Source: an uncultured Collinsella sp. (GTDB taxonomy: Bacteria; Actinomycetota; Coriobacteriia; Coriobacteriales; Coriobacteriaceae). Taken from it: a stretch of 8,013 bases of DNA. Below are positions 1 to 5,710 of this stretch, in pieces; position 1 is the stretch's first letter, and the number at the start of each line of letters is the position of its first letter. The notes under the pieces are model-generated. The model searched no databases. It saw only the letters and a list, made by a program, of their open reading frames with translations, and had not been told where the DNA came from. The position numbers and the translations under genes were made by a program. Location of the stretch: positions 1 to 8,013 of the forward strand of contig USHR01000078.1 of NCBI GenBank assembly GCA_900554495.1. The letters run 5' to 3'.

Positions 1-229
1 GATGGTTCTTTGGATCAAAGAACAAGGCGCCCGTAGGACAGGCCTTCGCGCACGGGGCATCCTCGCAGTGATGGCAAGCCACCGGTGCGGAGATCTCGTA
101 CGTACGCGTCACGCGCAGGCGCGGCGCGGCGATGTTACCGGGGATGTCGTGCGCCTCGATACACGCCGCCATGCAGGTTTGACACCCAATGCAGCGCGAA
201 GAATCGGCTACGACTCGCTTATTACCCAT
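1..229 (-). CDS. 4Fe-4S ferredoxin-type electron carrier, HydN/HycB-like (N-terminal part, runs off left edge)
   Basis: Only the first 76 codons are in the window, and the reading frame is still open at base 1. The ATG at 229-227 has a strong Shine-Dalgarno AGGAGGG (246-240), 10 nt upstream. The visible protein begins MGNKRVVADSSRCIGCQTC and carries two cysteine sets: C13-x2-C16-x2-C19-x3-C23 and C52-x2-C55-x4-C60-x3-C64-P. This is the pattern of the multi-cluster ferredoxin subunits HydN, HycB, DmsB and NrfC, which pass electrons between a molybdopterin enzyme or hydrogenase and a partner. 'EAHDIPGN' after the first cluster and 'CPTGALFFD' after the second resemble HydN/HycB. HydN is commonly next to formate dehydrogenase H, often a selenoprotein, which would fit the selenium genes at the other end of the window. 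The partner is not visible, so the exact subunit type is unsettled. No signal peptide is seen, so a cytoplasmic location is likely. Confidence 0.85.
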   Translation of the reverse strand, partial: MGNKRVVADSSRCIGCQTCMAACIEAHDIPGNIAAPRLRVTRTYEISAPVACHHCEDAPCAKACPTGALFFDPKNH

Positions 230-369
230 GTTGTTCACTCCCTCCTGAATCCCTTGTCGGAGAGACCCTGTCGACATTGACCCAAGCCGCCCGTGGCCTG
301 GCATCGACGTATCGAATGCATACGGCGAAACATGCACTCGGTAGAGTTTCTCCAACGATATACAGGTTA

Positions 370-398
370 AATATACGCAGTTGCAGGGGGCAAACTTG
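370..398 (-). promoter_or_regulatory. Candidate promoter of the ferredoxin gene
   Basis: On the minus strand a good -10 box TATATT (375-370) sits 17 bp downstream of a poor -35 CAAGTT (398-393). The start of transcription would be near 363, leaving a leader of about 130 nt. A weak -35 paired with a good -10 is typical of activator-dependent promoters, and a perfect dyad is centred about 56 bp upstream of the predicted start. The call rests on box matching only. Confidence 0.35.
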
Positions 399-406
399 AG
401 CATAGG

Positions 407-432
407 CCCTGCAATACGAGTGTATTGCAGGG
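407..432. promoter_or_regulatory. Perfect 11-bp inverted repeat, candidate activator binding site
   Basis: CCCTGCAATAC (407-417) and GTATTGCAGGG (422-432) are exact reverse complements separated by 4 bases (GAGT). Neither strand shows a T-run directly after the stem, so it does not look like a terminator. Its placement upstream of the weak -35 of the ferredoxin gene suggests a protein binding site. The inner ATAC/GTAT half sites recall LysR-type operators, but I cannot name the regulator. Confidence 0.5.
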
Positions 433-547
433 GTTTGGGCTGGTTGGGATTATTCTCTGGAAGCTATAAAGGCGAGTGTATTACACGCGTACGCCCAAGA
501 AAGATTTCACGCTCATTTCTGAAGGATGTAGTACGTTTGTAATATCG

Positions 548-576
548 TTTACACTCAACTACTCTAGTGCAATAAA
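548..576 (+). promoter_or_regulatory. Candidate promoter of the toxin-antitoxin operon
   Basis: TTTACA (548-553), a 17-bp spacer and AATAAA (571-576) lie in an AT-rich stretch upstream of the antitoxin gene. Transcription would begin near 583. The five-base dyad GGCTA-TTAT-TAGCC at 594-607 then falls just downstream of the start, a plausible site for autorepression by the ribbon-helix-helix antitoxin. Other AT-rich hexamers nearby could serve instead. Confidence 0.3.
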
Positions 577-657
577 GTAGTGGTTGTAAGATTGGCTATT
601 ATTAGCCGTTGCTGTATATGACTATTCATATTGCACGCTCATTAAGGGAGGCCAGTG

Positions 658-1023
658 ATGTCATCGACTCAAAAACGAGCCATCCTGCAGGTGCGCATTC
701 GCGAGGAAGACAAGCAACATGCCGAGCGTCTCTACGACGCCATGGGCACATCGCTCGCCGAGGCTGTCCGCTTATTTGTCGCGCAGAGCATTTTGATGCG
801 CAAGCTTCCCTTTCAGCCGGTCGCCGTGCGCTCAAAGGACGGCACCGCCGCCTATGGATCGCTCAAAGCATATGGGGACCCCAATCGCCGCTCCGAGGAG
901 CGCAATGCCTGGATTGAGTACCTTGCTACAGAAAGCGACGATTCGATTTTGGGTCCCGAGGAAGTAGATATCCATGAGCAGCACCATCATCGACGAGACC
1001 GTCATCCTGCGCTACCTGCTTGA
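658..1023 (+). CDS. RelB/DinJ-family ribbon-helix-helix antitoxin
   Basis: About 121 residues. I chose the ATG at 658 rather than the GTG at 655 because AGGGAGG (645-651) then lies 6 nt upstream, a normal spacing. Residues 6-50 read as the RelB/DinJ fold: a basic beta strand (RAILQVRIREEDKQ) followed by two helices (AERLYDAMGTSLAEAVRLF) and a hydrophobic tail ending LMRKLPFQ, the usual 'LPF' end of that domain. Such proteins dimerise, bind their own operator and neutralise a toxin with their C-terminal half. Here that half is long and acidic, then turns His/Arg-rich. The last 50 bases overlap the toxin gene in another frame, giving tight translational coupling. RelB/DinJ antitoxins normally pair with RelE/YafQ toxins, so a PIN partner is unusual. 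Confidence 0.78.
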   Translation: MSSTQKRAILQVRIREEDKQHAERLYDAMGTSLAEAVRLFVAQSILMRKLPFQPVAVRSKDGTAAYGSLKAYGDPNRRSEERNAWIEYLATESDDSILGPEEVDIHEQHHHRRDRHPALPA

Positions 1024-1450
1024 CGACGACGAAGTTCTGTCACCGCGCGCTGCCAAGGTCATCGCCACGCGCACCGCTCGCGTCTACCCCGAAATCATCA
1101 CACGCGTCGTGGTCACGCTGCGCGACGTCTATAAGGTTCCCCGCGTTGAGATTGCTGCGGCCTTGAAAAGGCTGCTCGATGACGTCATGGTCGACGAGCC
1201 CACCGTTGTCGCCCTTGCCGTCAAACTCTTTGGCAAGACCCATATGGACTTTACCGACTGCCTCCTCGCAGCCCGAACCGCCATCTACAACGATGATGTC
1301 GTGAGCTTTGGCAAGCCCATCATCCAAGGCATGATCGATTACCGCCGCAAGCGCCAAACCGCCGCCGACGCCCGCGACCGCGCCGCCGAATCCCGCAGCC
1401 GCAGCACCGACTCCACCATCGACAAACTCCGCCACCGCCCCCGCAGATAA
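974..1450 (+). CDS. PIN-domain (VapC-like) toxin with atypical active site
   Basis: 158 residues starting at ATG 974, with a GAGGA element at 958-962 inside the antitoxin gene. PIN proteins are metal-dependent RNases that cut tRNA or rRNA when freed from the antitoxin. The family signature is clear: IDETVILRYLLDDDE (D7), an amphipathic middle (RDVYKVPRVEIAAALKRLL) and MDFTDCLLAARTA (D92, D95). In related proteins the second acid lies in a stretch like 'LAEVVYVLE' and the fourth in 'TFDK'. Here the aligned positions appear to be R44 (ITRVVVTLRD) and G113 (VSFGKP). E40, one helical turn earlier, might compensate. Residues 124-158 form a low-complexity Arg/Ala/Ser/Asp tail not expected in the family. 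The gene may encode a weakened or inactive toxin. The PIN assignment is firm, but activity is uncertain. Confidence 0.75.
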   Translation: MSSTIIDETVILRYLLDDDEVLSPRAAKVIATRTARVYPEIITRVVVTLRDVYKVPRVEIAAALKRLLDDVMVDEPTVVALAVKLFGKTHMDFTDCLLAARTAIYNDDVVSFGKPIIQGMIDYRRKRQTAADARDRAAESRSRSTDSTIDKLRHRPRR

Positions 1451-1463
1451 ACCCATCCCCACC

Positions 1464-1534
1464 TAAGTTGCGGTGAAATACAGACTGATTTATGCCTTTA
1501 AAGGCCTCAACAGTCCGCATTTCACCGCAACTTA
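1464..1534. repeat. Palindromic repeat element, copy 1
   Basis: A 71-bp hairpin element with 24-base arms (1464-1487 and 1511-1534) that match except at two positions, and a 23-base loop containing its own 12-bp palindrome GCCTTTAAAGGC (1494-1505). In RNA read from the minus strand both imperfect positions become G-U pairs, so all 24 positions pair; on the plus strand they are A-C mismatches. It separates the convergent toxin gene and the AbiEi-like gene and could end transcription from either side. A second copy lies at 2747-2816. Confidence 0.9.
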
Positions 1535-1560
1535 TTGAAGGTGGACCGCGAACGATTTCG

Positions 1561-2580
1561 CTATCGGGATTCGGCGTAGGGTTTTGTTGTCGGAATGCCG
1601 TAACCGCGCATCATGGCACCGAACGATTCTACGTCGTAGGTGTCCGAGAGTTTGAAATGAATGACGTTGTGGCCCATGGCGCGAAGGTTCGCGTCGCGCA
1701 TGAGGGCCGCTCGATACGTTTTTGCCGCCGCCCGCTCTGGATCATTTTGAGCCTCGTCTTCAAACTTGCCTAGCCCATGCAGCTCTGCCAGCGTCCATGA
1801 GCCGTCTGGCATCTGCCAGCCATAATCTGCTAGATAATAGCCAGCGTTTCCCGGTCGCGTTATCTCAACTTGAAGCTCGGGCGCGGCAACCCCAGCGAGA
1901 ATCATCGCTGCTCTCGCCTCAGACTCGCCGCCATTGTCCGACCTGCCGTCCATATACTCAAAAACGTCAAAAGCACGCGCGATGCCATGCAGCCCTCGAC
2001 AATTTGCCTGCGCATATGCTCGCAGCTCTTCGCGTTCGACATCGTACTCACGGGCCAAGCCATCGACATAACCCAGCGCATAGCGAAAGGCGCTCGATCG
2101 CGCGATATCAACAACCGTTCGACACGGATCCGTCAGTGTAAACAGACCAAGCCGCCACACTTCGCCCGGGCGCCAGCGCTTGTATTCAACGAACTCATAC
2201 GTATCACGCCTTGTAGACCGTGGCAGCAGCACTTGCACTTTATCCAGAAGCGTATACGCCGAGCCGATGCCGTAGAGCAGCGCTGCTGTCGCTCCGCAAA
2301 ACACAGCATCCGGTTCAACGACCGCAATAGCGGATGCCAGCTGAAAGATACGATCTTCAACCCCAAGATTATTCCAATAGACCGGATCCGCATACACATG
2401 GTTGTAAAGACGAAGCATGAGCTCTTCCTGCATAAGCTCGCGCGCACGGCGTTCATCCCAAGGATCAATTGTTATAAGCAGCTGTCCATCTTGATGAATT
2501 CCAACGGCCGAGAATAGCATCCTTGCATAGGACTGCGGAAAATGTTTGCCTTTATCGAGCATGGCCAACCCCATAACCAT
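1561..2580 (-). CDS. AbiEi-like N-terminal region with DUF559/Vsr-like nuclease-type C-terminus
   Basis: About 339 residues from the ATG at 2580. A GTG lies directly before it, and other ATGs at 2574 and 2562 are possible. None has a clear ribosome-binding site, so the start is unsure. The middle (roughly residues 75-180: FCGATAALLYGIG, then LFTLTDPCRTVVDIA and a 'GYVDGLARE' helix) resembles the AbiEi family of abortive-infection antitoxins. The C-terminal part (about 218-325) follows the restriction-endonuclease-like pattern of DUF559: ESEARAAMILAG, then LADYGW (D near 252), LAELHG (E near 266) and a closing MRDANLRAMGHNVIHF. The acidic 'EVDG' of the family appears as 'ELHG', so catalysis is not assured. 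No AbiEii nucleotidyltransferase is adjacent. The gene is visibly lower in GC than its neighbours and is bracketed by two palindromic repeats, which points to horizontal acquisition. A defence or DNA-handling role is inference. Confidence 0.65.
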   Translation of the reverse strand: MVMGLAMLDKGKHFPQSYARMLFSAVGIHQDGQLLITIDPWDERRARELMQEELMLRLYNHVYADPVYWNNLGVEDRIFQLASAIAVVEPDAVFCGATAALLYGIGSAYTLLDKVQVLLPRSTRRDTYEFVEYKRWRPGEVWRLGLFTLTDPCRTVVDIARSSAFRYALGYVDGLAREYDVEREELRAYAQANCRGLHGIARAFDVFEYMDGRSDNGGESEARAAMILAGVAAPELQVEITRPGNAGYYLADYGWQMPDGSWTLAELHGLGKFEDEAQNDPERAAAKTYRAALMRDANLRAMGHNVIHFKLSDTYDVESFGAMMRGYGIPTTKPYAESR

Positions 2581-2633
2581 CACGGCGGAGAGAATACCAT
2601 TACGCTATCGCATGCTTCCGTCCGCAGGCCTTG

Positions 2634-2669
2634 CCAAAAGCTGACCAAAAGCTTGACGTCGCAGGTCAG
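2634..2669. repeat. Short direct and inverted repeats upstream of the AbiEi-like gene
   Basis: CCAAAAGCT occurs twice (2634-2642 and 2645-2653) with an 11-bp period, about one helical turn. CTGACC (2641-2646) and GGTCAG (2664-2669) form a spaced inverted repeat overlapping the same region. Lying 50-90 bp upstream of the gene start, this could be an operator or a recombinase binding site. No convincing promoter boxes were found with it. Confidence 0.4.
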
Positions 2670-2746
2670 AGCTTCAAAAAATATTTCCACTCTCGGTAGA
2701 CGGTCGCTACGATCCTCCCAACGGCATCAAAATCCAACCTTACAAA

Positions 2747-2816
2747 TAGTTGCGGTGAAATACGGACTACATGGGCCATAAAAGCCGAAAAACAGTCCGT
2801 ATTTCACCGCAACTTA
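2747..2816. repeat. Palindromic repeat element, copy 2
   Basis: This is the second copy of the element at 1464-1534. Arms 2748-2768 and 2794-2814 are exact 21-base reverse complements. The arms are nearly identical to those of copy 1, while the 25-base loop differs and holds a smaller GGC/GCC pairing. Stems conserved with diverged loops are what a REP-like or miniature mobile element would show. It lies between the AbiEi-like gene and the terminator of the tRNA operon. Confidence 0.9.
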
Positions 2817-2844
2817 GGAGGGGATGTGGGGTCCCCGGCATGTA

Positions 2845-2884
2845 TATGAAAACGGCTCTGGCACCAAATGGAACCAGAGCCGTT
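2845..2884 (-). terminator. Terminator of the tRNA-Pro/tRNA-Gly operon
   Basis: A perfect 11-bp stem (AACGGCTCTGG at 2851-2861 with CCAGAGCCGTT at 2874-2884) encloses a 12-nt loop. On the minus strand it begins 12 nt after the CCA end of tRNA-Gly and ends in a short T-run (TTTTCATAT). The T-tract is modest, but position and stem strength fit an intrinsic terminator. Confidence 0.75.
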
Positions 2885-2896
2885 AAAGATATCCTA

Positions 2897-2970
2897 TGGA
2901 GCGGGCGACGGGAATCGAACCCGCGTCATCAGCTTGGAAGGCTGGGGTTCTACCATTGAACTACGCCCGC
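2897..2970 (-). tRNA. tRNA-Gly (anticodon TCC)
   Basis: 74 nt including an encoded CCA (2899-2897). The acceptor stem GCGGGCG pairs with CGCCCGC, the discriminator is T, and the T-arm holds GGGTTCGATTCCC. The anticodon loop reads CTTCCAA, giving anticodon TCC, which decodes GGA and GGG. It lies only 6 nt downstream of tRNA-Pro and must be processed from the same transcript. Confidence 0.97.
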
Positions 2971-2976
2971 AAGATA

Positions 2977-3053
2977 TGGTCGGGACGACAGGATTTGAAC
3001 CTGCGACATCCTGCTCCCAAAGCAGGCGCGCTACCAAACTGCGCCACGTCCCG
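2977..3053 (-). tRNA. tRNA-Pro (anticodon TGG)
   Basis: 77 nt with encoded CCA (2979-2977). The acceptor stem CGGGACG pairs with CGTCCCG, the discriminator is A, and the T-arm holds CAGGTTCAAATCCTG. The anticodon loop TTTGGGA gives TGG, which reads proline CCN codons. It is the first gene of a two-tRNA operon driven from the promoter at 3105-3133. Confidence 0.97.
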
Positions 3054-3104
3054 AAGGTGTTGAGCAGCTAAGGTCTAAACCTTGCGTGTCCCAAAGCGAA
3101 GGAA

Positions 3105-3133
3105 ATTATAGGGGAGACTCCCCGCCTGTGCAA
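3105..3133 (-). promoter_or_regulatory. Promoter of the tRNA operon with a palindrome in its spacer
   Basis: On the minus strand TTGCAC (3133-3128), a 17-bp spacer and a perfect TATAAT (3110-3105) form the best promoter in the window. Transcription would start near 3098, about 45 nt before tRNA-Pro. The spacer contains a 13-base palindrome (GGGGAG-A-CTCCCC on the plus strand, 3111-3123). Read in RNA it is also a short hairpin 22 nt after the brnQ stop codon, followed by an AT-rich tract, so it may double as a weak brnQ terminator. Confidence 0.8.
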
Positions 3134-3144
3134 GCGCAGAAACC

Positions 3145-4503
3145 CTAGCTCCTCGAATGTGCGACAAAACGACTATGGAGCAGGCCGATCACAAATGCCA
3201 CCACGGCAACCGGCGCCCACGCGGCACCGATATCCGCCAACGGCAGCGCATCAAACGGCAGCCACGTGCCCCCAAAGAACGCATCGCGGACCGAGGTGAT
3301 CACGCTCTGCACGGCAACCACACCGCCAACCCAGACCCACACCTGCGGATGAGCGTCGCAAAAGCCGTGTACCAAACCCATGAGAACCAGCACGATGGCG
3401 ACGGGATACAAGGCGTTAAGCATGGGCACCGAGAACATAAGGATCACGTCGAGGCCCACGTTGGAGAGCACGCACGAAAACGCCGCGAACACAAAGGCAA
3501 GGATCGCGAAGGGGCGGCGCATGGCCCCCTCGGAAGCCTCCGCTCCCCCTTCAACTACGTACGTCTCACAGAAATAGCGCGAGCAGCAGCTAATAAGACC
3601 GACGCACACGTTCATGCAGGCGAGGAAAAAGATCGCGAAGACCACGACCGTGCCAGCAAGCCCAAAATGCATGGAGGCCGAACGAGCGAGGATGGCAGCG
3701 CCGTTGGTGGCATCGGGCATAACCGTGCCGAGTTGCATTCCGGCAAGCGCCAGGCCGCAGTAGATGATGGCCATGAGCACGCCGGCGATCACACCCGAAC
3801 GCGAGATCTCGAAGGCCACGCGCCTATCGTCGGTAACGCCCAACTCGTGGATGGTCTCGGCGATGATGATGCCGAAGGCGAGCGACGCGAGCAGGTCCAT
3901 GGTCTGATAGCCAGTCAAAAAGCCCTGCACGGCGGCGCCTGCATCGTAGGGAGCCTGAGGCGCGGCAGCCGGTCCCAGTGGCGAGACCACGGCGGCACCC
4001 ACGACCAACACGATGAGCGCAATGAGCGCGGGGCCCGTAATGCGGCCGAGCACGCGCGTGATGACACCCGGGCGCAGCGTGAGAGCAAACGCGACGACAA
4101 AGAAGCCAACGGCAAACACCAGACGAGCCGTGCCAAGCGAAACGCCCTCGGGCAGCAGCGGCACCAGCATCTCGAAGGCCGTGGAGCTCGTACGCGGAAT
4201 GGCCAGGCACGGGCCGATGGCCAGATACACCGCCGCAACAAAGAACTCACCGAACTTGGGGTGCACGCGGCCGGCAAGCTCGCGCGCCGTTCCGGCAAGC
4301 GCCACGGCGATAAAGCCCATGACGGGCAGGCCGATGGCGGCGATGAGAAAGCCGAGCATGGCGACCGGCGTGGCTGAACCTGCTTGCAGCGCCAGCAGCG
4401 GCGGAATGATAAGGTTGCCGGCGCCAAAGAGCATCGAGAACAGGGCGATGCCGACGGTAACGACATGGTCGGAGCGCAGACCACGCGAGGCGGATGAGGC
4501 CAT
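3145..4503 (-). CDS. brnQ: Branched-chain amino acid:cation symporter BrnQ
   Basis: The LIVCS-family carrier (TC 2.A.26) imports leucine, isoleucine and valine with Na+ or H+ across the cytoplasmic membrane. The start is taken at ATG 4503 because AAAGG (4515-4511) lies 7 nt upstream; the in-frame GTG at 4509 would leave no spacing. The resulting 452 residues match the family's usual length. The N-terminus is diagnostic: VTVGIALFSMLFGAGNLIIP, the first helix with the 'FGAGN' unwound segment that binds cation and substrate. Residues near 90-105 (YLAIGPCLAIPRTSSTAFEM) match the conserved 'GP..aiPRt...afE' region. Some twelve hydrophobic segments follow. Upstream, only 67 nt separate it from the cysteine desulfurase stop, and that gap contains a strong terminator, so brnQ probably has its own promoter. 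Confidence 0.95.
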   Translation of the reverse strand: MASSASRGLRSDHVVTVGIALFSMLFGAGNLIIPPLLALQAGSATPVAMLGFLIAAIGLPVMGFIAVALAGTARELAGRVHPKFGEFFVAAVYLAIGPCLAIPRTSSTAFEMLVPLLPEGVSLGTARLVFAVGFFVVAFALTLRPGVITRVLGRITGPALIALIVLVVGAAVVSPLGPAAAPQAPYDAGAAVQGFLTGYQTMDLLASLAFGIIIAETIHELGVTDDRRVAFEISRSGVIAGVLMAIIYCGLALAGMQLGTVMPDATNGAAILARSASMHFGLAGTVVVFAIFFLACMNVCVGLISCCSRYFCETYVVEGGAEASEGAMRRPFAILAFVFAAFSCVLSNVGLDVILMFSVPMLNALYPVAIVLVLMGLVHGFCDAHPQVWVWVGGVVAVQSVITSVRDAFFGGTWLPFDALPLADIGAAWAPVAVVAFVIGLLHSRFVAHSRS

Positions 4504-4524
4504 AGACACACCTTTCGGGTCGAA

Positions 4525-4556
4525 ACAAAAACGGGACGGGCAAAAGACCCGTCCCG
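4525..4556 (-). terminator. Strong intrinsic terminator ending the selenium operon
   Basis: A perfect 9-bp GC-rich stem (CGGGACGGG at 4532-4540 with CCCGTCCCG at 4548-4556) and a 7-nt loop are followed on the minus strand by TTTTTGTTTC (4531-4522). It begins 14 nt after the cysteine desulfurase stop and ends 10 nt before the brnQ ribosome-binding site. Confidence 0.92.
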
Positions 4557-4558
4557 CA

Positions 4559-4564
4559 AGTATA
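4559..4564 (-). promoter_or_regulatory. Candidate -10 box for brnQ nested at the edge of the terminator
   Basis: TATACT (4564-4559), within GCGTATATACTT, lies just before the terminator stem. A start about 7 nt downstream (near 4552) would fall inside the first arm of the hairpin, so the brnQ transcript would lack an intact terminator. No good -35 is present 17 bp upstream, which leaves the call weak. Confidence 0.3.
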
Positions 4565-4570
4565 TACGCT

Positions 4571-5710
4571 CTAGCAGGCTAAATCGCGCAAAGCGTCAAT
4601 CGCGGTGTCGACTTCCTCGTCCGTGTTGAAATACCCAAACGAGAAGCGAACGACACCCTGACGCTCGGTCCCCAGCGCACGGTGCATGAGCGGGGCGCAA
4701 TGGGCGCCGGGGCGCGTCGCAATCCCCCACCCTTGCATGAGTGCATCCGAGATCTCGGCAGAGTCGATATCGCCCACGTTGAGCGAGACGATCGCCGAGC
4801 GCGTCGGTTGGCCAAAGGCACCATAGAGCTTAATCCCCGGAATCTCGCGCACACCGGCAAGGAAGCGATCCGCCAGTGCTCGCTCGTGTGCCGCAATCGC
4901 CTCGACCCCGCCTTGCGCCTCGATAAAGTCGAGACCTGCGGAAAGGCCCGCGATGCCGTGACCGTTGAGCGTACCCGCCTCAAGGCGCGTGGGCCACTCA
5001 AGCGGCTGCAGCGCATCGAAGCTGTGCACGCCCGTGCCGCCCATGGCCCACGGAGCCACGTCAATGCCCTCCGCCACGGCCAGGCCGCCGGTGCCTTGAG
5101 GTCCCATGAGCCCCTTATGGCCGGTAAAGCACACAATGTCGAGCCCCATGGCCTGCATATCGATATGCATCGCGCCGGCAGACTGCGAGGCGTCGACGAT
5201 CACCAGCGCGCCGGCCGCATGCGCGATGGCAGCCACGCGCGCAATGTCGACCGCGTTGCCGGTCACATTGGAGGCGTGCGTCACCACCACGGCACGCGTG
5301 CCCGGCGTGACCAACCGCTCGAGCTCATCATAGTCGAGCACGCCGCTCGCATCGCAACCCGCATGCTCAACCGTCACACCCCGCTCCGTCGCCAGGCGAT
5401 TGAGCGGACGCAGCACGGAGTTGTGCTCGAGCACCGTTGTGACCACGCGGTCGCCGGGGCGCACCACCCCGTTGATGACGGTGTTGAGCGCCGCCGTGGA
5501 GTTGGGCGTAAAGCACACATGGTCCGCCCTCGGGCAACCCAAAAGGCGCGCGAGCTTGGCACGACAAGCGTGAATCGTACGAGCGGCATCGAGGGCACCC
5601 GACGTGGCGCCGCGCCCGGCATTGCCGAGCGAGCACATCGCCTGCGTCACGGCATCGATGACCGCCTGCGGCTTGCGCATGGTCGTCGCCGCGTTATCCA
5701 GGTAGATCAT
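4571..5710 (-). CDS. Class-V aminotransferase / cysteine desulfurase family protein of the selenium operon
   Basis: A PLP enzyme expected to remove S (or Se) from cysteine or selenocysteine as an enzyme-bound persulfide. The ATG at 5710 is preceded by GGGAGGT (5723-5717), 6 nt away, giving 379 residues; the longer GTG frame start lacks a site. It opens MIYLDNAATT. Visible PLP features are the pyridine-stacking His in LEHNS (about residue 96), VDASQSAGA (Asp 173) and the Schiff-base Lys in CFTGHKGLMGPQGTGG (Lys 199). RPGAHCAPLMH places the catalytic cysteine near 338, as in SufS/Csd-type enzymes. The start overlaps the DUF3343 stop as ATGA, showing translational coupling. The setting beside selD, yedF and DUF3343 matches the EF2568-type subfamily (TIGR01977) known from selenium gene clusters. 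A role in supplying selenium is inferred, not shown. Confidence 0.9.
   Translation of the reverse strand: MIYLDNAATTMRKPQAVIDAVTQAMCSLGNAGRGATSGALDAARTIHACRAKLARLLGCPRADHVCFTPNSTAALNTVINGVVRPGDRVVTTVLEHNSVLRPLNRLATERGVTVEHAGCDASGVLDYDELERLVTPGTRAVVVTHASNVTGNAVDIARVAAIAHAAGALVIVDASQSAGAMHIDMQAMGLDIVCFTGHKGLMGPQGTGGLAVAEGIDVAPWAMGGTGVHSFDALQPLEWPTRLEAGTLNGHGIAGLSAGLDFIEAQGGVEAIAAHERALADRFLAGVREIPGIKLYGAFGQPTRSAIVSLNVGDIDSAEISDALMQGWGIATRPGAHCAPLMHRALGTERQGVVRFSFGYFNTDEEVDTAIDALRDLAC

Larger units (their letters stand above)
250..657. other. Divergent intergenic region between the ferredoxin gene and the toxin-antitoxin pair
   Basis: About 400 bp with no convincing gene. It is clearly more AT-rich than the surroundings, especially 430-650. 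It holds the promoter region of the minus-strand ferredoxin gene, a perfect 11-bp dyad at 407-432, a candidate promoter for the plus-strand toxin-antitoxin genes and a small dyad at 594-607. TTGCAGGGG occurs twice as a direct repeat, at 382-390 and within the right arm of the large dyad. Short frames crossing this region lack ribosome-binding sites and family signatures. Confidence 0.6.

Noticed and set aside
2..280. Plus-strand open frame at the left edge
   Set aside because: It is antisense to the 4Fe-4S protein, whose cysteine motifs and Shine-Dalgarno clearly define the real strand.
1870..2517. A 215-codon plus-strand open frame
   Set aside because: It is antisense to the AbiEi-like gene, with no recognisable domain and no ribosome-binding site.
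1464..2816. CRISPR array
   Set aside because: Only two repeat copies, 1.2 kb apart, each an internal palindrome of about 70 bp with a gene between them and no spacers.
2868..3071. A small plus-strand open frame containing 'GNRTRV' and 'GFEPATSCSQSR'
   Set aside because: It is a translation of the reverse strand of the two tRNA genes, a well-known false annotation.
3157..4377. A 406-codon open frame on the plus strand
   Set aside because: It is antisense to brnQ, with a His/Arg/Asp-rich shadow composition and no family signature.
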